Shown in pieces: positions 1-11,279 of a stretch of DNA of 64,000 bases. The notes beneath the pieces are model-generated. The model worked only from the letters and a program-made list of their open reading frames with translations, was not told where the DNA came from and made no database searches. The DNA comes from Amycolatopsis thailandensis (GTDB lineage Bacteria; Actinomycetota; Actinomycetes; Mycobacteriales; Pseudonocardiaceae), in NCBI RefSeq assembly GCF_002234405.1, contig NZ_NMQT01000015.1:84184-148183 (forward strand), given 5' to 3'. Position 1 is the first letter of the stretch; every line of letters starts with the position of its first letter. The position numbers were made by a program, and so were the translations under genes.

Positions 1-1123
1 AGGCGGCGATGAACACCGCGAGCATCGCGGCGCCCGCGCCGACGACGGCGGGCAGCCAACCCTGGTAGAACCGCAGAACCGCTGGGGCGACGCCGTTTTC
101 GACGAGCTGTCCGAAGAGCCATTCGCCGAGGAACGGGCCCAGTACGGCGGCGAGCGCGGTCGCGAGCAGGCCGACGACCAGCGCCTCGCCGAGCACCATG
201 CGCCGGAGCTGACGCGGGGTCGTGCCGATCGCCCGCATCAGGGCGAGTTCACGGGAACGCTGCTGGGTGGACAGGCTCAGCGTGCTCGCGACGACGAACA
301 TCGCGACCATCACCGAAAGCCCGCCCGCCACTCCGGCGATGACGATCAGGTTGGTCCCGCTCGTATCGGCCTCGGGGAACTCCGCGACACCGCGGTCGAT
401 CCCGGTCAGGACGTTCGCGCCGGTCGCGACCCCGGCGACCTTCGCCTGCACCGCTTCGACGTCGGCGCCCGGCACGGTGAAGACACCGATGGCGTCGGCC
501 TTGCCGGGATACCCGGAGAGCCGGGCGGCGTCGGTGGCGGAGAAGAACACGGCGGCCCGCGTGATCGAACGCGGCGAACCGGCCACGCCGGCGACCCGGA
601 ACGATTCGACCTTGCCGCGCGCGGCGACGTCGACCCGGTCACCGGGCTTCAAGCCCGACGCTGACTCGACGACGACCTCGCCCGCGGCGGGGGCGGTGCC
701 CGTGACCAGTGCGTACGGGGTCAGCGCGGCGGAATCCCAGGCGTGCCCCAAGGCGGGCTGATCGCCTGTCGTGAGCGGAAAGCTCACTTCGCTGACGACG
801 TCCGAAACGCCGGGGACGGTGCGAAGACGGGAGACGAGCCCGTCGTCGAGCCGGACGCGCTCGGGAAGCCGCGCGTCCTCGAACTTGCGTTTGTCGTCGG
901 CGTCGAGGGAGGCCGGGTCTTCCTTGGGCATTTCGAAGGTCTGACCGCCGGTGACGACGATCGGGGCGGCGGCGAGGCGCTGCGGTTCCGCGTTGCCGCG
1001 GATTCCGGTCTCCATCAGGCCACCGCAGGAGGCGACGATCAGCGCGCCGAAGAAGACGGCGATGAAGGTTCCGATGAACCCGCCCTTGCGCAGGCGCAGG
1101 GTCCGGAAGGCGAGTCGCAGCAT
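1..1123 (-). CDS. ABC transporter permease, FtsX/MacB type (3' end outside window)
   Basis: This is the membrane subunit of an ABC exporter of the MacB/LolE kind. Reading leftward from ATG at 1123 the frame stays open to the window edge, giving about 374 residues. It begins MLRLAFRTLRLRKGG, followed by a first membrane helix (FIGTFIAVFFGALIVAS), a long extracytoplasmic region, then helices near residues 285-305 and 330-350 with the family-typical stretch RSRELALMRAIG between them. Its start overlaps the stop of the upstream ATPase gene (TGATG), so the two are translationally coupled. The substrate cannot be told from sequence. A further permease half may lie beyond the window. Confidence 0.88.
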   Translation of the reverse strand, partial: MLRLAFRTLRLRKGGFIGTFIAVFFGALIVASCGGLMETGIRGNAEPQRLAAAPIVVTGGQTFEMPKEDPASLDADDKRKFEDARLPERVRLDDGLVSRLRTVPGVSDVVSEVSFPLTTGDQPALGHAWDSAALTPYALVTGTAPAAGEVVVESASGLKPGDRVDVAARGKVESFRVAGVAGSPRSITRAAVFFSATDAARLSGYPGKADAIGVFTVPGADVEAVQAKVAGVATGANVLTGIDRGVAEFPEADTSGTNLIVIAGVAGGLSVMVAMFVVASTLSLSTQQRSRELALMRAIGTTPRQLRRMVLGEALVVGLLATALAAVLGPFLGEWLFGQLVENGVAPAVLRFYQGWLPAVVGAGAAMLAVFIAA

Positions 1124-1881
1124 CACGCACCCACCCGCGAAGGGCTGCCCCAGGCACCCAGGTGGGTCATGCGCTCGGCGACGACGTCCGCCGTCGGCGC
1201 GTGCAGTTCGTCCGCGATCCGGCCGTCGGCGAGGAAGATGACGCGGTCGGCGTAGGAGGCGGCCATCGGGTCGTGGGTCACCATGATCACCGTCTGGCCG
1301 GTGCTGCGGACGGAATCGCGCAGCAGCCCGAGGACCTCGGCGGCGGTGCGGGTGTCGAGCGCTCCGGTCGGCTCGTCGGCGAAGACCACGGCGGGCCGGG
1401 TGACGAGCGCCCGGGCGATCGCGACGCGCTGCGCCTGCCCGCCGGAAAGCTCGCCGGGAAGGTGCTTGCGGCGGCCGGAAAGCCCGACGCGGTTCAGCAT
1501 CTCCTCGACGAGGCGGCGATCCGGCTTGGCGCCGGCGAGCTGCTGCGGGAGCGTGACGTTCTGCTCGACGGTCAGCGCCGGGAGCAGGTTGAAGGCCTGG
1601 AAGATGAAGCCGACCCGGTCGCGGCGCAGCTTCGTCAGCTTCGTCTCGCTCATCCCGGCCAGCTCCTGCCCGTCCAGCATGACGGACCCCGATGTCGGCC
1701 GGTCCAGCCCGGCCGCGCAGTGCAGGAAGGTGCTCTTGCCCGAGCCCGAAGGGCCCATCACCGCGGTGAAGCCGCCACGCGGAAAGGCCAGCGACACCCC
1801 GTCCAGGGCGACGACGCCCTTGCCGTATTCCTTGCGGACGCCGTCGAGCCGGACCGCGTCGCCGTTCCACCCACTGTTCAT
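1123..1881 (-). CDS. ABC transporter ATP-binding protein (MacB/LolD type)
   Basis: This 252-residue ATPase powers the adjacent FtsX-type permease. The Walker A motif GPSGSGKST is at residues 43-51, the Q-loop lies in GFIFQAF near 91-97, the signature LSGGQ is at 145-149, the Walker B stretch VVFADE is at 165-170 and the H-loop histidine is in MVTHD. Length and motif spacing fit the LolD/MacB subfamily, which works in lipoprotein release, peptide export or antibiotic export. The gene is first in a two-gene operon with the permease. No dedicated regulator sits next to it; the neighbour upstream is a PepSY lipoprotein in the same orientation. Confidence 0.93.
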   Translation of the reverse strand: MNSGWNGDAVRLDGVRKEYGKGVVALDGVSLAFPRGGFTAVMGPSGSGKSTFLHCAAGLDRPTSGSVMLDGQELAGMSETKLTKLRRDRVGFIFQAFNLLPALTVEQNVTLPQQLAGAKPDRRLVEEMLNRVGLSGRRKHLPGELSGGQAQRVAIARALVTRPAVVFADEPTGALDTRTAAEVLGLLRDSVRSTGQTVIMVTHDPMAASYADRVIFLADGRIADELHAPTADVVAERMTHLGAWGSPSRVGA

Positions 1882-1952
1882 GGGGAAAACCCTAGGAATC
1901 CCAGGTCGAAAGCACCCTGGGGCGAGCGTGCGTCTCCTGGGTAGGGCGGGCC

Positions 1953-2441
1953 CTACCGCACCGTGCCGGTCTTGGCGTCCACGTCGACGTCGTGCTCGAT
2001 CCCCTTGCCGTCGCGGAGCCCGACCTCCCAGACGAGGGCGCCGTCGGTCGCGCGGTCGATCTCCATCTCGTCGAGCTCACCGGGCTGACTCTGCTGCGCG
2101 GCCTGAAGCGCCTTGACCGCGTCGACACTCGCTTGCTCGACCTTCGCCATGTCGTCGCTCGGCTTGGCGGTCTGCTGATCGCCGAGGACCTGACCACCGT
2201 CCCGGCTCACCCGGACCTTGTGTTCCTGCCCCTGCGACGCGACCTTGATCTCCCACCCGTCGGGCCCGGGCTCCACATCGAAGACCCGCCCGCCGGGCAC
2301 GGCACCGGCCGCCGCTTGGATCGCCTTGACCGGCTGGGCGCGGCCCGCGCTCTGCCCTGGTGCCGCCGGTCCGGGCTCGGTGGAACAACCGGCCAAGACC
2401 AGCGTCAGCACCCCGGCCGCGACAAGACGTGGTGACCTCAT
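1953..2441 (-). CDS. PepSY-domain lipoprotein
   Basis: A 162-residue predicted lipoprotein. The N-terminus MRSPRLVAAGVLTLVLAGCS is a signal peptide ending in a lipobox (LAGC), so the mature protein is probably anchored to the outer face of the membrane. Two PepSY-like segments follow, each rich in aspartate and ending in a strand of the form WEIKV or WEVGL. PepSY domains often regulate or accompany extracytoplasmic enzymes, but the partner here is unknown. ATG at 2441 was chosen because it gives a complete signal peptide; upstream in-frame starts only add charged sequence. The ABC transporter genes follow 72 bp downstream on the same strand. Confidence 0.8.
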   Translation of the reverse strand: MRSPRLVAAGVLTLVLAGCSTEPGPAAPGQSAGRAQPVKAIQAAAGAVPGGRVFDVEPGPDGWEIKVASQGQEHKVRVSRDGGQVLGDQQTAKPSDDMAKVEQASVDAVKALQAAQQSQPGELDEMEIDRATDGALVWEVGLRDGKGIEHDVDVDAKTGTVR

Positions 2442-2504
2442 GATCCGCGGGTACCCGCCCGGTGCGGCCCCGAATCGTCGCCGGCGGGATGGCACTGTGG
2501 GGTG

Positions 2505-3182
2505 ATGGTTTCCGACGGACAGGGCTGGCTCCAGGTCGGTGAACTGACGATGGCGTTCGCGCTGTCGGCGGCGATCGGGCTGGAACGGCAGATAAGGGGC
2601 AAAAGCGCCGGATTGCGAACCCAGACCATCGTGGGTACGGCGTCCGCGCTGATCCTTTTGGTCAGTAAATACGGTTTCGGCGACATCCTCGCGACCGGGC
2701 AGGTGGTCCTCGACCCGTCCCGGATCGCCGCGCAGATCGTCTCCGGTGTCGGCTTCCTCGGCGCCGGACTGATCATCACCAGGCAGGGCGCGATCCGGGG
2801 ACTCACCACGGCCGCCGCCGTCTGGGAGACCGCGGCCATCGGCATGGCTGCGGGCGCCGGACTGTTCTTGCTGGCGATGGTGGTGACAGCCATGCACTTC
2901 GTGGTGGTGCTCGGTTTCACTTGGCTGACCAAGCACTTGCCGGGTGGCACGGGCACGACCAGGCTTCGCGTGAGTTACGCGGACGGGAAGGGAGTGCTGC
3001 GCGACCTGCTGGAGCTGTGCACGAAGCGCCGGTGGTCGGTCACGTCCCTGCGGATCGCCGGCGACCGGGACGGCGAGGTGACGGTGACGCTCGATCTCAC
3101 CGGACCCGATCACGCCAACGCCGTCACCGTGCTGGCCGCGGCCGACGGGGTGCGGTCGATCGAAACCACGGACGACGATTAG
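2505..3182 (+). CDS. MgtC/SapB family membrane protein
   Basis: A 225-residue protein of the MgtC/SapB family. The family signature is clear in the N-terminal half: AIGLERQIRGKSAGLRT, then GVGFLGAGLII and GAIRGLTTAAAVW. About four membrane helices occupy residues 10-145, and an ACT-like soluble domain of about 75 residues follows. MgtC proteins are linked to growth at low magnesium and to intracellular survival, and several modulate the F-type ATP synthase; the role here is unknown. GTG at 2502 directly precedes the chosen ATG and is equally possible. The gene diverges from the PepSY lipoprotein with a gap of about 60 bp. Confidence 0.88.
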   Translation: MVSDGQGWLQVGELTMAFALSAAIGLERQIRGKSAGLRTQTIVGTASALILLVSKYGFGDILATGQVVLDPSRIAAQIVSGVGFLGAGLIITRQGAIRGLTTAAAVWETAAIGMAAGAGLFLLAMVVTAMHFVVVLGFTWLTKHLPGGTGTTRLRVSYADGKGVLRDLLELCTKRRWSVTSLRIAGDRDGEVTVTLDLTGPDHANAVTVLAAADGVRSIETTDDD

Positions 3183-3203
3183 CTCGGTGCCGGCGGGCGT
3201 GCC

Positions 3204-3308
3204 CGCGTGATCGGAGACGGATCTCGCGTGTTTGGAGACGGATCTCGCGTGATCAGAGGCGGATCTCGCGTGATCGAGGGCGGATCTCGCGTGATCGGAG
3301 ACGGAACA
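3204..3308. repeat. Five tandem copies of a 21-bp unit
   Basis: The unit is CGCGTGATCGGAGACGGATCT with small variations, at 3204, 3225, 3246, 3267 and 3288. The array fills most of the space between the mgtC-like gene and the convergent dehydrogenase gene. Copies differ at 2-5 positions, and the fifth ends in AACA instead of ATCT. The unit length is a multiple of three and the frame is open, but no gene is recognisable. There are no spacers, so it is not a CRISPR array. Confidence 0.85.
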
Positions 3309-3325
3309 CGCGAGCGCGACGTCGA

Positions 3326-4093
3326 TCAGGTGCGGCCCTTGCCGCCGAACCCGCCACCGAGTTTGCGCAGCACCGCGCGCGGCAGCAGGCCACCGACCGC
3401 GACGATCGCCTTGTACTGCAGGCTCGGCACCGAGATCACCTTGCCGCGCCGCAGATCCGCGAGCGCCTCGTCGACGACCTGGTCCACGCCGAGCCAGAAC
3501 GCCTTCGGGCCGGGCCTGTCCAGTCCCGCCCGCTCGTGGAACTCCGTGGTGGTGAACCCGGGGCAGAGCGCCATCATGCGGATGTTCTTCGGCAGCGAGG
3601 CGGCGATGCCCTCGGTGAACGAGGTGACCCAGTTCTTGCTGGCCGTGTACGTCGAGCCGCGGCCGCTGAAGAAACCGGCGACCGAACTGACGTTGATGAT
3701 CGCGCCATGGCCGCGTTCGATCATCCCCGGCAGCGCGGCGCGGGTCAGCCGCAGGACCGCGGTGACGTTGACGTCGAGCTGACGCTGGAGCGCGTCCGGC
3801 GGGATGGTCCAGAAATCGCCGTTGAGGCCGAAGCCCGCGTTGTTCACCAGGAGGTCCACCGGCGCTTCGGCCAGGCGGTTCTCGACCAGCTCACGTCCGT
3901 CCACTTCGGACAGATCGGCGGGCAGGACGACGACGTCGACGCCGTGCGCCTCGACCAGTTCCGCGGCGAAGCCCTCCAGCCTGTCGACGTCGCGGGCGAC
4001 AAGCACGAGGTCGTACGCCTCGCCGGCCAGCCTGCGCGCGAACTGCGCGCCGATGCCGGCGGTGGCGCCGGTGATCAGGGCGGTTTGAGTCAT
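3326..4093 (-). CDS. Short-chain dehydrogenase/reductase (SDR)
   Basis: A 255-residue classical SDR. The NAD(P)-binding glycine motif TGATAGIG is at residues 8-15, the NNAG motif near 87-90, the catalytic serine in INVSSVAG and the active-site YTASK (Y-x3-K) near residue 153. The substrate is not evident. The stretch [21 protein letters not shown] and the glycine-rich C-terminus resemble SDRs annotated in actinobacteria as DltE/YqjQ-like, but that does not fix a reaction. The gene is monocistronic; its stop faces the 21-bp tandem array. Confidence 0.9.
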   Translation of the reverse strand: MTQTALITGATAGIGAQFARRLAGEAYDLVLVARDVDRLEGFAAELVEAHGVDVVVLPADLSEVDGRELVENRLAEAPVDLLVNNAGFGLNGDFWTIPPDALQRQLDVNVTAVLRLTRAALPGMIERGHGAIINVSSVAGFFSGRGSTYTASKNWVTSFTEGIAASLPKNIRMMALCPGFTTTEFHERAGLDRPGPKAFWLGVDQVVDEALADLRRGKVISVPSLQYKAIVAVGGLLPRAVLRKLGGGFGGKGRT

Positions 4094-4211
4094 ATCGGGA
4101 ACCTACTCCTCGGTCGGGTTCCGGAAAGGGCCCGGACGCGCCGGTGTGAGGGTCACCCACCGTGGGGGTTTGACGTGCAATGGCGAAAGTCGGGAAGTAT
4201 CGTCCCGCCCC

Positions 4212-5345
4212 ATGGGGAAGCACAGCAGGCGCAAGCCGAGCTACCTGCCCAAAGTCGCGGCCGGCGCGGCGCCGCTGGCGTTGCTGCTCGCCGGTCCGGG
4301 AACCGCGCTCGCCACCCAGACGGACCCGGCGATCCCGCTCCCTCTCGACCACCAGCGCGAAGGCACCCTCGAACGCGGTGTCGGCTTCAGCAGCGAAGGG
4401 GACACGTCCGTCTTTCGCGGCTTCCTGACCAGCACTGAACGGAACGTCTACAGCAAGGACCTCGGCGACGCGAAGGTCGTCGCGGACGTCCGTCGCTCGG
4501 TGAGCGAGACCGTCGAAACCCGCGACGGCGTCACGGCCCGCCCGGACAAGGTCGGCGCGCTCGCCGCGGCGAAGACCTCCGAAGCCGCCGTGCAGGGCCA
4601 GCGGGAGACGGTGAAGCTCGACCGCTACGGCAGTGTCGTGTCCGGGAACGAGACCCAGCTCGAGAGGACCGGCGCACGGCTGACCGAGGCGGCGCTCGAC
4701 CCGCGCACCGGCGCCCCCACTCTCGTCTCCGAGGACAGCCGCGGGCTTCGCGCGGCCGAGGGGACCTATCACGCCGTCCGCCCGCTGCCCGGGGTCGGCG
4801 TGATCAACGAGACCCAGCAGCACACCGGCGGGGAACTCGGCCGGGGCCTGCGGCTCGACGGCGGGTTCTCCGGCGTCCTCGGCGGCGCGCTGGAAGCGGG
4901 CCGGTCTTCCGGGCACGGGGTCGACGTCGGCGATTTCGCCGCCATCGGGGCGACGTCGGCGCAGCACGGGATCGGCCGGTTCAAGGGTGTCCTGCCGATG
5001 GACGCCGGCTCGGGCCTCGGCTACGGCCAAGAGCACGCTTTCGGCGGCACGATCGGGCCGGGAACCGGGTTGGTGACCACCGGGCAGGACGCGGACCTGG
5101 CGCAGAACGGCGCCGGACTCACCGGGTCCGGTTCGAACAGGATCAGCGGCGATCTCGGCATCGGTGAGGTCGCGTCCGCTCGCGGCAGCACGACGACGTC
5201 ACTTCGCGGGGTCCTGCCCACCGCAGATCCCGCGCAGGCTGGACGGGTGACGCAGTCCGGGACGCTCGACCTGACGCTGCTCGGTCAGCCGTCGCACACC
5301 GGCTTCACCGCCGGCGCGCTCCCGCTGGAGATCAAGCGGTCCTAG
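4212..5345 (+). CDS. Secreted protein of unknown function
   Basis: A 377-residue predicted secreted protein that I do not recognise. The N-terminus MGKHSRRKPSYLPKVAAG leads into a hydrophobic stretch ending AGPGTALA, a plausible signal peptide cut near residue 36. The mature part is rich in Gly, Ser, Thr and Val and has no membrane segment or enzyme motif. A short pattern recurs four times: FRGFL, FSGVL, FKGVL and LRGVL, which suggests degenerate internal repeats. ATG at 4212 was preferred over an upstream start because it begins the signal peptide directly. The stop overlaps the convergent gene by 4 bp at a CTAG. Confidence 0.7.
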   Translation: MGKHSRRKPSYLPKVAAGAAPLALLLAGPGTALATQTDPAIPLPLDHQREGTLERGVGFSSEGDTSVFRGFLTSTERNVYSKDLGDAKVVADVRRSVSETVETRDGVTARPDKVGALAAAKTSEAAVQGQRETVKLDRYGSVVSGNETQLERTGARLTEAALDPRTGAPTLVSEDSRGLRAAEGTYHAVRPLPGVGVINETQQHTGGELGRGLRLDGGFSGVLGGALEAGRSSGHGVDVGDFAAIGATSAQHGIGRFKGVLPMDAGSGLGYGQEHAFGGTIGPGTGLVTTGQDADLAQNGAGLTGSGSNRISGDLGIGEVASARGSTTTSLRGVLPTADPAQAGRVTQSGTLDLTLLGQPSHTGFTAGALPLEIKRS

Positions 5346-6052
5346 CTCTGGGGCTCGACGTCCTCAGGAGCATCGGCCTGCCAGTGACGGCCCGGGGTCG
5401 AGGCGTTGTCGTACTCCTCGTCGAACGGGTCCACGATGTCGGCGATCTCGCCGAGGTCGCGCAGCAGCCGCTCCAGCCGCGACGGCCCGGCGTTCGGGGC
5501 GACGCTCGCGAGCACCCACTCGTTTTCCAGCCACGCCACGCCGACGTCGCCGCCGAGTGAGTCGGCCGCGTCGACGAGTTCCTGCGTGATCACCTTGCGG
5601 GCACCCTCGGAATCGTCCGCGAAGGCGTAGCGCTGGCCGATCGGGCCGAGCATCTCGGGCATGTCCTGGCGCTGGAACGGCACGCTGGACAGCCACATCT
5701 CCAGCGGCGTCTCGTGCACGCGGTTGCAGCGCACGGCGACGACGACCGCCGGGATCTGCCCCTCGGACTCGATGTCGAAGATGAAGACGGGACGCCGCCC
5801 GTCGGAGGTGAAGGTGGACCCGGCCACGACGTTGACCGCCATCTGGGCGCCGAAGTACCCGATCGCGCCCTTGGACCACTGCTTCGGCAGCCGTTCGTCC
5901 TCTTCGACGAACTGCCAGCCGCGCAACTCGGCCCAGCGCATGCGCTCGCGATTGCGCGAGCCCTCCTTCGCCCGGTCGGCCGCGAGCAGCGCCAGCCCCG
6001 CCACCAAGGCGACGGCGGCGATGACGAACCAGATCCACGCCGGAATACCCAC
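5342..6052 (-). CDS. Membrane-anchored protein of unknown function
   Basis: A 236-residue protein with one N-terminal membrane helix (residues 4-25) and a soluble cytoplasmic-type remainder. The segment NRERMRWAELRGWQF after the helix and the region containing GWLS- and PF-type turns resemble a family of actinobacterial hypothetical proteins with a short anchor and a globular domain that compares cell-derived data; no catalytic motif is visible. The acidic C-terminus (DPFDEEYDNAS) is probably disordered. It converges on the secreted protein gene with a 4-bp overlap. No function can be assigned. Confidence 0.7.
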   Translation of the reverse strand: MGIPAWIWFVIAAVALVAGLALLAADRAKEGSRNRERMRWAELRGWQFVEEDERLPKQWSKGAIGYFGAQMAVNVVAGSTFTSDGRRPVFIFDIESEGQIPAVVVAVRCNRVHETPLEMWLSSVPFQRQDMPEMLGPIGQRYAFADDSEGARKVITQELVDAADSLGGDVGVAWLENEWVLASVAPNAGPSRLERLLRDLGEIADIVDPFDEEYDNASTPGRHWQADAPEDVEPQS

Positions 6053-6271
6053 GACGGTCAGGGTATCCCCCTGCCCTCACCGGATGTGATCGCCGGGCGC
6101 CGTGTCGCGCACCCCTTTCGGTGCCGGGCCCGGGAAAGACCACGAAAGACGCGGTGAAAGGTCGACAAATCGCTGTGTCGCCAAGGGCTTCAGGGTGTTT
6201 GCCGCGACGCTGCAATTGCGGACCCGCGTGACCAGACGGACGACACGTGGTGGGGGTCAGGTCGGGCGTTT

Positions 6272-6573
6272 GGTCGTGAGTGGCAAGGACGGTTCCGACG
6301 GACTCGTATTTGCCTACCCACTGATGTGGCTGGCGAGTGTGGAGGATTTGGGACGTTGAGTGTCCCGGATCTTCCACGCTCGACTGGTGCTGGATAGTGG
6401 AGTGTGGTCGACCTCGTCTGCCATCGGTCCTGACCGATACGACCTTGATCAACGGAGGATCGGGGACGTTGAGTGTCCCGGATCATCCGTTGATCAAGGT
6501 CCGAGGCTGGGCGCTCCTGGCGATTCCTCGTGAGTGGCAGAGACGGTTCTAACCGTCCTTGCCACTCACGAGG
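6272..6573. repeat. Palindromic intergenic repeat element, copy 1
   Basis: This region between the membrane-protein gene and the clpB stop is made of nested inverted repeats. 6272-6321 matches the left end of a second element at 24150. 6339-6377 is a partly decayed hairpin. 6441-6501 is a hairpin with 26-bp arms and two mismatches, starting GACCTTGATCAACGGAGG. 6526-6573 is a nearly perfect 48-bp palindrome. No protein is encoded. The rest of 6053-6271 shows nothing recognisable. Confidence 0.8.
6526..6573 (-). terminator. Probable clpB terminator hairpin
   Basis: A 48-bp palindrome, starting CCTCGTGAGTGGCA and ending in its complement, lies 26 bp beyond the clpB stop. Arms are 23 bp with two mismatches around a CT centre. 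There is no T tract. It doubles as the right end of repeat element copy 1. Confidence 0.55.
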
Positions 6574-6598
6574 ACCGGACCGATGGCCCACCGCGACC

Positions 6599-9196
<2,598 letters not shown>

Positions 9197-9253
9197 CCCT
9201 CACCTCGTACTAGGTCTTGCGAAGTTCTTGTCGACTCGTACAACGTCAGAAAA

Positions 9254-9274
9254 GTTGAGTCTGTTCCGCTCAAG
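9254..9274 (-). promoter_or_regulatory. HAIR operator (HspR site) upstream of clpB
   Basis: On the minus strand this reads CTTGAGC-N7-ACTCAAC, against the HAIR consensus CTTGAGT-N7-ACTCAAG: one mismatch in each half-site. It lies 57 bp upstream of the clpB start, squeezed between that start and the end of the MFS gene. Confidence 0.85.
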
Positions 9275-9284
9275 TCTGAAAAGT

Positions 9285-10472
9285 TCAGCCGCCCGTCGGC
9301 GAGACGGCCTCCGCGGGCAGGCGCGGGCCCACCCGGCCGAGCCCGACGACGGCCGCGCAGGCACACGCGGCCACGAGCACCCACGGGATCCACACTGCCA
9401 CGGAGAACAGCCCGACGACGGCCGGAGCGATCACCGCGGCGAGCGTGAACGCGTATTGGAAGGCCGCCAGATAGCGGCCACGGGCCTCCGGCGGCGCCGC
9501 GGCTTCGGCCAGCGCCCCGGACCGCGGACCGAACGCGAGATCGCCCGCCGCGAGCACGAGGGTCGCGCAGAGCAGGTAGATCGGCTGCAAGACCTTCGGC
9601 ACGAACACCACCAGGAGGCACGCCAGGCACCACACGGCGAACAACGCCGAGCCCGCGCGCATGGCGGAGATCCGGGTCAGCCGCCGGGTGAGCCGCAGCC
9701 CGACGACTCCACCCAGACTGGTGACGACGGTGAGCAGCGCGATGATCGCGCCGGGCAGCCACCGGGGCCCCTGCAGGGCGTTGAAGACGTACACCGGCAT
9801 CCCGATGAGGAAGAAGTCCATCGTGAGCGCGAAGAGCCCGCTGAACACGATCAGCGCCAGGTACGGGCGGTTCCGCCAGACCCGCGCGGGCCCCGTAAGC
9901 CGCCTCGGCCGCCGCCGGACCGGCGGCACCAGCGTCGAGAGGATGGCCGCGGCGACGACGAAAGTGGCGACGTCGATCATCACGGCGACGTACAGGCCCT
10001 CGCGCCCGATCCACATCAGCAGCCCGGCCGCCGCGAGCCCGCCCAGCCCGAAGCCCGCGGAGCGGACCATCGCGGCTTCGGCGAACGGCCGGTCCTTCGG
10101 CCCTTCGCCCGCCACGTCGGCGATGAGCGAGAACTGCGAGCTGTAGAACAACTGCTGCCCGGACGCGAGCATGACCGACGCGCCGACGACGCCGGCGAAA
10201 CCACCGGCGAGCAGGAAAGCGCCCACTCCGGCGGCTTGCAGGACGTGGGCGCAGATCATCACCGTCCGCGGGCCGATCAGGTCGACGAGCCGTCCGGCGA
10301 ACGCGGGGACGAGCAGCCCGGCCAGCGCACCGAGCGTGACCGCCGCCCCCGCCTGGGCGAGCGGCAGACCCACCACACGGATGACGAAGACGAGGCCCAG
10401 CGGGAGAAAGAGTCCCGAGCCGAAGTTGTCGATTCCCAACGCGACCAGCAACGCGACCCGGCTCCGCACCAC
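9285..10472 (-). CDS. MFS transporter
   Basis: A 395-residue major facilitator superfamily protein with about 12 hydrophobic segments. Between helices 2 and 3 is [10 protein letters not shown], a version of the MFS loop motif; the central loop near 190-200 is short and basic ([19 protein letters not shown]). The arrangement resembles drug:proton antiporters of the 12-helix type, but the substrate is unknown. A MarR regulator lies just upstream on the same strand with a gap of 72 bp, so the pair may be a regulator/efflux unit. The 3' end abuts the clpB HAIR operator. Confidence 0.88.
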   Translation of the reverse strand: MVRSRVALLVALGIDNFGSGLFLPLGLVFVIRVVGLPLAQAGAAVTLGALAGLLVPAFAGRLVDLIGPRTVMICAHVLQAAGVGAFLLAGGFAGVVGASVMLASGQQLFYSSQFSLIADVAGEGPKDRPFAEAAMVRSAGFGLGGLAAAGLLMWIGREGLYVAVMIDVATFVVAAAILSTLVPPVRRRPRRLTGPARVWRNRPYLALIVFSGLFALTMDFFLIGMPVYVFNALQGPRWLPGAIIALLTVVTSLGGVVGLRLTRRLTRISAMRAGSALFAVWCLACLLVVFVPKVLQPIYLLCATLVLAAGDLAFGPRSGALAEAAAPPEARGRYLAAFQYAFTLAAVIAPAVVGLFSVAVWIPWVLVAACACAAVVGLGRVGPRLPAEAVSPTGG

Positions 10473-10544
10473 TTCGACGCTACCGGCGTGACAGCGCTAC
10501 GAAAGGTCCGTTCAGTCAAGACCGGCGGGTAGCAACAAAACCCC

Positions 10545-11009
10545 TCAGACGGGGCATGTGCGGCCGCCGAGGACCGCGCGGACATCGGCGTTCATCTCCG
10601 CCAGGCGAGTGGTCAACTCGATGACCTTTTCGTCGTCCCAGTCACCGAGCGCGCGCTCCATGAACTCCAGATAACCGGCCCGCCGCCGTCCCAATTCCTC
10701 GCGGCCCCGTTCGGAGATGCTGATGATCGACGCGCGGCCGTCCTCGGGGGCGGGACGGCGGTCGACCATCCCCGCCGCGGACAGCTGGGAGATTTGACGG
10801 CTCACGACCGAAAGGTCCACGAAACGTCGTTTGGCGAGTTCCGAGGGACGCGCCTCGCCGTGCTTCGCCAGATCGGAAAGCAGCATCGCGGCCGCCGGAT
10901 GCAGACCGGGGTCGTCCTGCCAGGCCTGCATTATCCAGGCGTGCTGCAGTTGGGAGGCGGCCTTCAGCTCACGCATCAGTTCGACCCTGGCGTCGTCTGC
11001 GGAGCTCAT
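10545..11009 (-). CDS. MarR family transcriptional regulator
   Basis: A 154-residue winged-helix regulator. The recognition region is HGEARPSELAKRRFVDLSVV followed by SRQISQLSAAGMVDRRPAPEDGR, the classic MarR helix-turn-helix and wing with the conserved D-x-R turn. ATG at 11009 was chosen because GGGAGG sits six bases upstream; a longer in-frame start upstream would run through the operator. It probably represses its own promoter and perhaps the downstream MFS gene. A palindrome between its -10 region and start (11027-11039) is the likely operator. Confidence 0.88.
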   Translation of the reverse strand: MSSADDARVELMRELKAASQLQHAWIMQAWQDDPGLHPAAAMLLSDLAKHGEARPSELAKRRFVDLSVVSRQISQLSAAGMVDRRPAPEDGRASIISISERGREELGRRRAGYLEFMERALGDWDDEKVIELTTRLAEMNADVRAVLGGRTCPV

Positions 11010-11026
11010 CCGTGCCTCCCGGCTAC

Positions 11027-11068
11027 TTGTACAGTACAACTTTATTCGGCGACGCTTGCGTAAGACAA
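11027..11068 (-). promoter_or_regulatory. Promoter and palindromic operator of the marR gene
   Basis: On the minus strand a -35 like TTGTCT (11063-11068) and a -10 like TAAAGT (11039-11044) are 18 bp apart. Directly downstream, 11027-11039 is the perfect palindrome TTGTAC-A-GTACAA, well placed for autorepression by the MarR protein. Confidence 0.55.
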
Positions 11069-11279
11069 CTATTTACCTCGTGAGATCGCCCACTGCCACG
11101 CGGATTCGAGTACACCCGTCCGGAGCAACGATGCGGGCAAAAGGGCTCCCGGCAGCTAGTCTCGCGAACGAGGCCGGAACCAGCCGACCGGCCGACAGCC
11201 ACTGACCGGAGAGGTGAATGGTCCGTGAATTCTTCTCCAGTGGTCCCTCGTCCGTGAACCTGGGAAACTCTCTTCCGGT

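Noticed and set aside
3204..3308. Possible CRISPR array.
   Set aside because: Repeats are contiguous with no spacers, only 21 bp long, and no cas genes are present.
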